Assembly: GCA_050313995.1 (NCBI GenBank)
Contig: JBNPMM010000003.1
DNA length: 64,000 nt
Direction: 5' to 3' (one strand)
Origin: JAUMWX01 sp023394215
Lineage (GTDB): Bacteria > Bacillota > Clostridia > Tissierellales > Peptoniphilaceae
Shown here: positions 60,409-64,000 of the stretch, one piece after another
Layout of the letters: every line of letters starts with the position of its first letter
Numbering within the stretch: position 1 is the first letter of the stretch
The notes under the pieces: generated by a model
Told to the model about the DNA's origin: nothing
Seen by the model: the letters and a program-made list of their open reading frames with translations, nothing else
Databases searched by the model: none
Made by a program: the position numbers and the translations under genes

Positions 60409-61971
60409 TTAATGAGCCATCATTTCCTGCGCGATTTCAAAAGAGCTTAAATTGCTCGGATAGTAGGTTGGCCAATTTTCCAATTCTTTAAGAAGTTGGG
60501 CTTGGCTTTCCCCGCCAAAGAATATGTGGAAGTGGTGGGCCTTTGTAGGGTTGATATTGTGGTCACTGAATTGAACATATTTAAATTGTCCGGCATTTGC
60601 ATCACTTGTCTCAAATAGGAAACGAACGCCACGGTTCCCCTTTTTATAAGTCAATATTTCATATCCTACATATTTATAGGTGAATTTCTTGGCTTGGCCA
60701 TTTACAACAAATTCCATGGTATCATCCTTAATATTGATTTTTTCCACATCAGTCTTGTAGCCCTTAGTATAGTAAGCCTTATACTCATCGGCGGACATTG
60801 TTTTGGAAATTTTCGCTTTATAGTCAAACACTTGATCAAGACTGCCGTCAAGCAGTAGAGGATAAACGGAAGCCCATTCTCCCTCATAGTCTTTAAGCGA
60901 TCTGTCAGCTACATCCTTATCTTCAAAATATCCCTTGTATACTGTCTTATCTTCATGTTCTCCTTCTTCAGGAAGTATATCTTTACCCGGTTGAGTTGTA
61001 GTTTTTTCAAGAGCCTTAAGGTTTTCTTCCATAACTGAGATATAGTCTTTGCCGGCCTTCATTTGTTCCTCGGTAAGACTTTCCAAAGGATTTAGAACGT
61101 CTAAGTTGGCGCCTGTTTCCTTTGCCAAAGTTTCCGCAAGAGATTTTTTGGCATTTTCTTCAAAATAGATATATTTTATATCATATTTTTTTATATATTT
61201 GCTAAGTTCTTCAAGGCGGGCGATACTTGGATCGGTGTCTGCCGATAAGCCTGTAATTGATACTTGAGTCAAGCCGTAGTCAAGAGCTAAGTAGGCAAAG
61301 GCTGTATGTTGAGTTACAAAGAATTTTTGTTTAGCATTTGATAGACTTTCACTATATTTCTTATCAAGAGCTTTTAATTTTTCAAGGTAAGCATCAGCAT
61401 TTTTTGTCAAAATATCCTTTTTATCAGGATAATTTTTAATTAAGCCGTCTCTGATATTTTCAAAAAGCTTTATAGCACGATAAGGTGATAACCATAGATG
61501 GGGATCAAATTCGTGATGATGTCCTTCGTGTTCATGTTCCTCTTCATGCTCGTGTTCTTCTTCACCGCCTGGAAGCAAGACAAGCCCTTCACTCGCTTTG
61601 ATAACCTTAGCAGGATCTTTTTTTATGCTTTCAAGGGTCTTATCAACCCATGTTTCCATATTTGGATCCGCATAGACAAAGACATTAGCATCTGTGATTT
61701 TTGCAACATTTTTTGTTGACGGTTGATAGTCGTGAACTTCGGTGCCGGCAGGTATTAAAAGTTCGACATTTGCTTCATCACCCATTATTGCCTTTGTGAA
61801 GGCATATATAGGATAAAAGCTTGTAACTATAGTTTCTTTTTTGGTGCTTGTATCTTGTGTTTGAGCTGTGCTTTTTTCTGAATTGTTTTCGGGACTTTTG
61901 TTTGACCCTGAACAGGCAGCTAAGCCTAAAACAAGCACTAAAGACATAAATAATGAAATAATTTTTTTCAT
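60409..61971 (-). CDS. adcA: AdcA zinc-binding lipoprotein with C-terminal ZinT domain
   Basis: This 520-aa protein is a zinc-capturing substrate-binding lipoprotein of an ABC importer. The lipobox is LAAC near residue 19. The ZnuA-like domain (about 45-320) has a His-rich loop of alternating His and Glu near 138-155 and ligand histidines in 'HDYQPS', 'FDPHLWLSPYRA' and 'TQHTAFAYLALDYG'. The last 180 residues are a ZinT/YodA domain ('YKGYFEDKDVADRSLKDYEGEW', 'HHFHIFFGGES'), so it is the AdcA type of streptococci rather than plain ZnuA. It is the last gene of the adcRCBA operon. Confidence 0.95.
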   Translation of the reverse strand: MKKIISLFMSLVLVLGLAACSGSNKSPENNSEKSTAQTQDTSTKKETIVTSFYPIYAFTKAIMGDEANVELLIPAGTEVHDYQPSTKNVAKITDANVFVYADPNMETWVDKTLESIKKDPAKVIKASEGLVLLPGGEEEHEHEEEHEHEGHHHEFDPHLWLSPYRAIKLFENIRDGLIKNYPDKKDILTKNADAYLEKLKALDKKYSESLSNAKQKFFVTQHTAFAYLALDYGLTQVSITGLSADTDPSIARLEELSKYIKKYDIKYIYFEENAKKSLAETLAKETGANLDVLNPLESLTEEQMKAGKDYISVMEENLKALEKTTTQPGKDILPEEGEHEDKTVYKGYFEDKDVADRSLKDYEGEWASVYPLLLDGSLDQVFDYKAKISKTMSADEYKAYYTKGYKTDVEKINIKDDTMEFVVNGQAKKFTYKYVGYEILTYKKGNRGVRFLFETSDANAGQFKYVQFSDHNINPTKAHHFHIFFGGESQAQLLKELENWPTYYPSNLSSFEIAQEMMAH

Positions 61972-61979
61972 ATTTCCTC

Positions 61980-62780
61980 CTATTTTTTTCTTCCAATAAT
62001 ATTGGCCAATATAAAAATGACTATAAAAATCATAGTAATCGTTGCACTGGCGGGAGTTTCAAGGTAGTAGGACATAAATATACCGGTAAACATACCTATG
62101 AAACAGACGCATATCCCCGTGATTATAACTGTTTTGAAGCTTTTGCCCAAACGCAGGGCAATACTTGCAGGCAGTATAATTATGGTTGATACTAAAAGGG
62201 CACCCACAGCCGGTATCATTAGGGCTATGGCTATCCCGGTTAAAATGTTGAAAGCTATGGATAAAACTTTTACATTCAGGCCTTCAGAATATGCTATATC
62301 CTCATCGAAGGTCATTATATATAGGGGTCTGAAGAAAAGTTTGCTTAAGATAACGAGGCTTAAGGCTATGGCAAAAAGCCAGATTATCTGTTGGCTGCTT
62401 ATGGTTACGATTGAACCGAAAAGGTATTTTTCCAAGCTTACGCTCGAGGAAGAGGTCTTGCTCATGACTATCATGGCAACTGCGAGTCCGGAAGACATAA
62501 GTATGGCTGTTCCAAGCTCCATAAAGTTTTTGTATATGGTTCTTAAATATTCGAGGAATATTGAAGCGATAATTACGACGAATATAGTAGCCCAGGTAGG
62601 TGATATGCCGACAAGCACCCCAAGAGCAACTCCGGCAAGGGAGATATGTCCCAAAGTATCACTTAAGAGACTTTGTCTTCTGAGGATTAGGAAAATCCCC
62701 AATATGGGGGCAAATATAGACATGGCAATCACTGCAAGCAGGGCATTTTGCATAAAGGAGTATTTTAATATTTCAAACAT
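61980..62780 (-). CDS. adcB: Zinc ABC transporter permease AdcB
   Basis: The 266-aa protein has about eight membrane helices of the ABC-3 (ZnuB/AdcB) permease family, with 'RRQSLLSDTLGHISLAGVALGVL' near the start and 'GIAIALMIPAVGALLVSTIIILPASIA' in the second half. It moves zinc delivered by AdcA using energy from AdcC. It starts exactly after adcC (1-nt spacing) and is followed by adcA after 8 nt. Confidence 0.93.
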   Translation of the reverse strand: MFEILKYSFMQNALLAVIAMSIFAPILGIFLILRRQSLLSDTLGHISLAGVALGVLVGISPTWATIFVVIIASIFLEYLRTIYKNFMELGTAILMSSGLAVAMIVMSKTSSSSVSLEKYLFGSIVTISSQQIIWLFAIALSLVILSKLFFRPLYIMTFDEDIAYSEGLNVKVLSIAFNILTGIAIALMIPAVGALLVSTIIILPASIALRLGKSFKTVIITGICVCFIGMFTGIFMSYYLETPASATITMIFIVIFILANIIGRKK

Positions 62781-63470
62781 CTAAACCTCCTTATTAGCGA
62801 AAAAGTCGCATTTCCAAGAATTGTTTTCGGTTTTGCTCAGGTGTATATTCTTATGGGCGAAGGCCTTTACGGTTTTATTATCATGGGTTACCATAAGTAT
62901 CGTTATACCCTGATTTTTCACCTTGTCTTTAAGCAGGCTGTAAAAATCAGTTCGTGTTTTTTCATCCATGCCGGTAGTAGGCTCGTCCAGTATATAGATG
63001 TCAGAATTTGATGCCAGCATTCTGGCTATTATAATTCTTTGTTTTTGCCCTCCGCTGAGAAAACCTATTTTTTCATTTCTTTTGTCCCACATATCAAGTG
63101 CTTTGAGACTATTTTCTATAGTTTTTTTATCCTGATCTGAAAATTTTTTAAACCATGATCCCTTCCTGTAAAGTCCTGAACTTACAAATTCATAAACCGT
63201 TGAGGGAAATCCGGCATTGAAGCTTGCCACCTGTTGGGGCAAGTAGGAGATTTTTAAGTTGTCTCCGTCCACGTTTTTTTGAGAAATTTTAATTTGACCT
63301 GATTTGGCTTTTAAAATTCCCAGCATAACCTTGACAAGAGTCGTTTTGGCAGTTCCGTTTTCTCCGGTAAGGGATATAAACTGACCGCTTTCTATGCTTA
63401 GGGAAAGATTGTCCAAAACAGGTTCCTTATCATAAAAGAAATAAACATTTTTCATTGATATATATTCCAT
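62781..63470 (-). CDS. adcC: Zinc ABC transporter ATPase AdcC
   Basis: The ATG at 63470, preceded by AAGGGG, gives 229 aa; a TTG two codons earlier is possible but overlaps the adcR stop. It has Walker A 'GENGTAKTTL' (Ala instead of Gly or Ser before Lys), signature 'LSGGQKQR', Walker B 'IYILDEPTTGMD' and the H-loop 'MVTHD'. It energises zinc uptake. The Ala in Walker A is worth noting but may be tolerated. Confidence 0.93.
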   Translation of the reverse strand: MEYISMKNVYFFYDKEPVLDNLSLSIESGQFISLTGENGTAKTTLVKVMLGILKAKSGQIKISQKNVDGDNLKISYLPQQVASFNAGFPSTVYEFVSSGLYRKGSWFKKFSDQDKKTIENSLKALDMWDKRNEKIGFLSGGQKQRIIIARMLASNSDIYILDEPTTGMDEKTRTDFYSLLKDKVKNQGITILMVTHDNKTVKAFAHKNIHLSKTENNSWKCDFFANKEV

Positions 63471-63472
63471 AT

Positions 63473-63916
63473 TCAACCCCTTAATTTAAGACTCAAATCG
63501 TCTAAAAATCTGCTTATGACTTCTCTTTCTTCCGAGCTGTAGGCTGAAACAAGTTCATTTAAATGTAAAAGGGTTTGTTTATGGTGGTCCTTGTGTTTAT
63601 CAGCTATGTTCTTAGCTTCGTTTGACAGCTTGTATCTAAGGACCCTTGCATCATTTATGTCCTTAAGGGCAACTATCATCCCTTCTTTAATAAGGATTTT
63701 TATTGCCTTGGTGATGGCAGCTTGGCTGACATTAAGTTTAAGGGCAAGATCTTTGTTGGTTATATCCTCATCTTTCAAAAGCATAAGTATATGTTTTTGT
63801 GTATTTGTTATTTTGTCGCCACAAGGGCATTTGCCAATCAAAACTTCATTTTGACCGCTAAGTTTAAGTATAATTTCATTTATCGTAAATTCGATTTTTT
63901 TAGACAGCTTATCCAT
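63473..63916 (-). CDS. adcR: MarR family zinc-responsive repressor AdcR
   Basis: The ATG at 63916 follows AGGAG; 24 upstream codons in frame have no ribosome site and cover the operator. The 147-aa protein has a MarR winged helix ('NKDLALKLNVSQAAITKAIKILIKEGMI', 'DARVLRYKLSNEA'). It has potential zinc ligands 'GKCPCGD' and 'HKDHHKQTLLHLNEL', the latter like the His cluster of AdcR. Two TTAAC-type boxes lie directly upstream, so it should repress the operon when zinc is plentiful. The CPCG pair is reminiscent of Lactococcus ZitR/AdcR. Confidence 0.9.
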   Translation of the reverse strand: MDKLSKKIEFTINEIILKLSGQNEVLIGKCPCGDKITNTQKHILMLLKDEDITNKDLALKLNVSQAAITKAIKILIKEGMIVALKDINDARVLRYKLSNEAKNIADKHKDHHKQTLLHLNELVSAYSSEEREVISRFLDDLSLKLRG

Positions 63917-63936
63917 ATTTCTCCTAATAAATATTA

Positions 63937-63960
63937 TTAACCAGTTAATGAACCAGTTAA
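63937..63960 (-). promoter_or_regulatory. Two tandem AdcR boxes
   Basis: TTAACCAGTTAA (63937-63948) matches the known AdcR operator TTAACYRGTTAA exactly. A second copy, TGAACCAGTTAA (63949-63960), follows without a gap with one mismatch. They sit about 21 to 44 nt upstream of the adcR ATG, where they would cover the promoter. Confidence 0.9.
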
Positions 63961-64000
63961 TAATATCATTAAAAACTAAAAAATGCAATACTTTTGAGAA

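Noticed and set aside
62098..62784. 228-codon plus-strand ORF opposite adcB
   Set aside because: Antisense of a clear permease gene, with no ribosome site and no family pattern.

Overview
The window is AT-rich DNA from a Gram-positive member of the Bacillota, most probably an anaerobe of the Clostridia/Tissierellia side (Peptoniphilaceae-like). The support is indirect: five sortase-anchored (xPKTG) surface proteins with Cna_B domains, an NfnAB-type ferredoxin:NADP oxidoreductase pair, a clostridial glycerol operon ending in a DUF1667 gene, an AdcR/AdcCBA zinc system, and strong AGGAGG ribosome binding sites. No rRNA, tRNA, CRISPR array or intact insertion sequence was recognised.

Region 1 (1-9.9 kb) is a defence module. 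The tail of a serine recombinase is followed by a complete type I restriction-modification operon (hsdM, hsdS, hsdR). The operon runs without a gap into two zinc metalloprotease genes, a DUF45/YgjP-like protein and an ImmA/IrrE-like protein, and ends in a terminator.

Region 2 (9.9-21.7 kb) is an accessory island with many decayed pieces. It holds a frameshifted small basic protein, a structured intergenic segment, and a small HTH gene followed by a block of poorly characterised genes: a 337-aa helical protein, a 64-aa zinc-ribbon/hydrophobic protein, two unknowns, a WapI-like immunity candidate and a GIY-YIG protein. It then carries remnants of an RlmD-type C-terminal domain, a DNA methyltransferase N-terminus, a lysin cell-wall repeat and a peptidase E start. 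Intact genes include a GNAT acetyltransferase, a class II Fic protein behind an iterated ATTCCGAT motif, an SdpI-like protein, two lipoproteins (one resembling EF-Tu domain 2), a PH-domain membrane protein without a normal start codon, and two acyltransferases.

Region 3 (21.7-27.6 kb) carries an ABC-F ATPase behind a leader peptide and attenuator hairpins, a thioesterase, a cation diffusion facilitator and nfnAB.

Region 4 (27.6-40.1 kb) has three consecutive LPXTG-type adhesin genes. The third is split by a frameshift next to G runs. Region 5 (40.1-45.1 kb) is regulatory and redox related: an autoregulated TetR gene with a DUF2871-like membrane protein, a Crp/Fnr regulator divergent from a DUF438/hemerythrin/PAS protein, and a membrane-anchored endonuclease/exonuclease/phosphatase protein.

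Region 6 (45.3-51.6 kb) is glycerol use: GlpP antiterminator, a monoacylglycerol-lipase-like hydrolase, GlpK, and a three-gene glycerol-3-phosphate oxidation unit. Together these could release glycerol from lipids, phosphorylate it and oxidise it. Region 7 (51.6-59.7 kb) has two more beta-helix/Cna_B adhesins flanking a chromate-family transporter. Region 8 (59.8-64 kb) has two small genes and the minus-strand adcR-adcC-adcB-adcA zinc uptake operon, with two AdcR-type boxes upstream of adcR.
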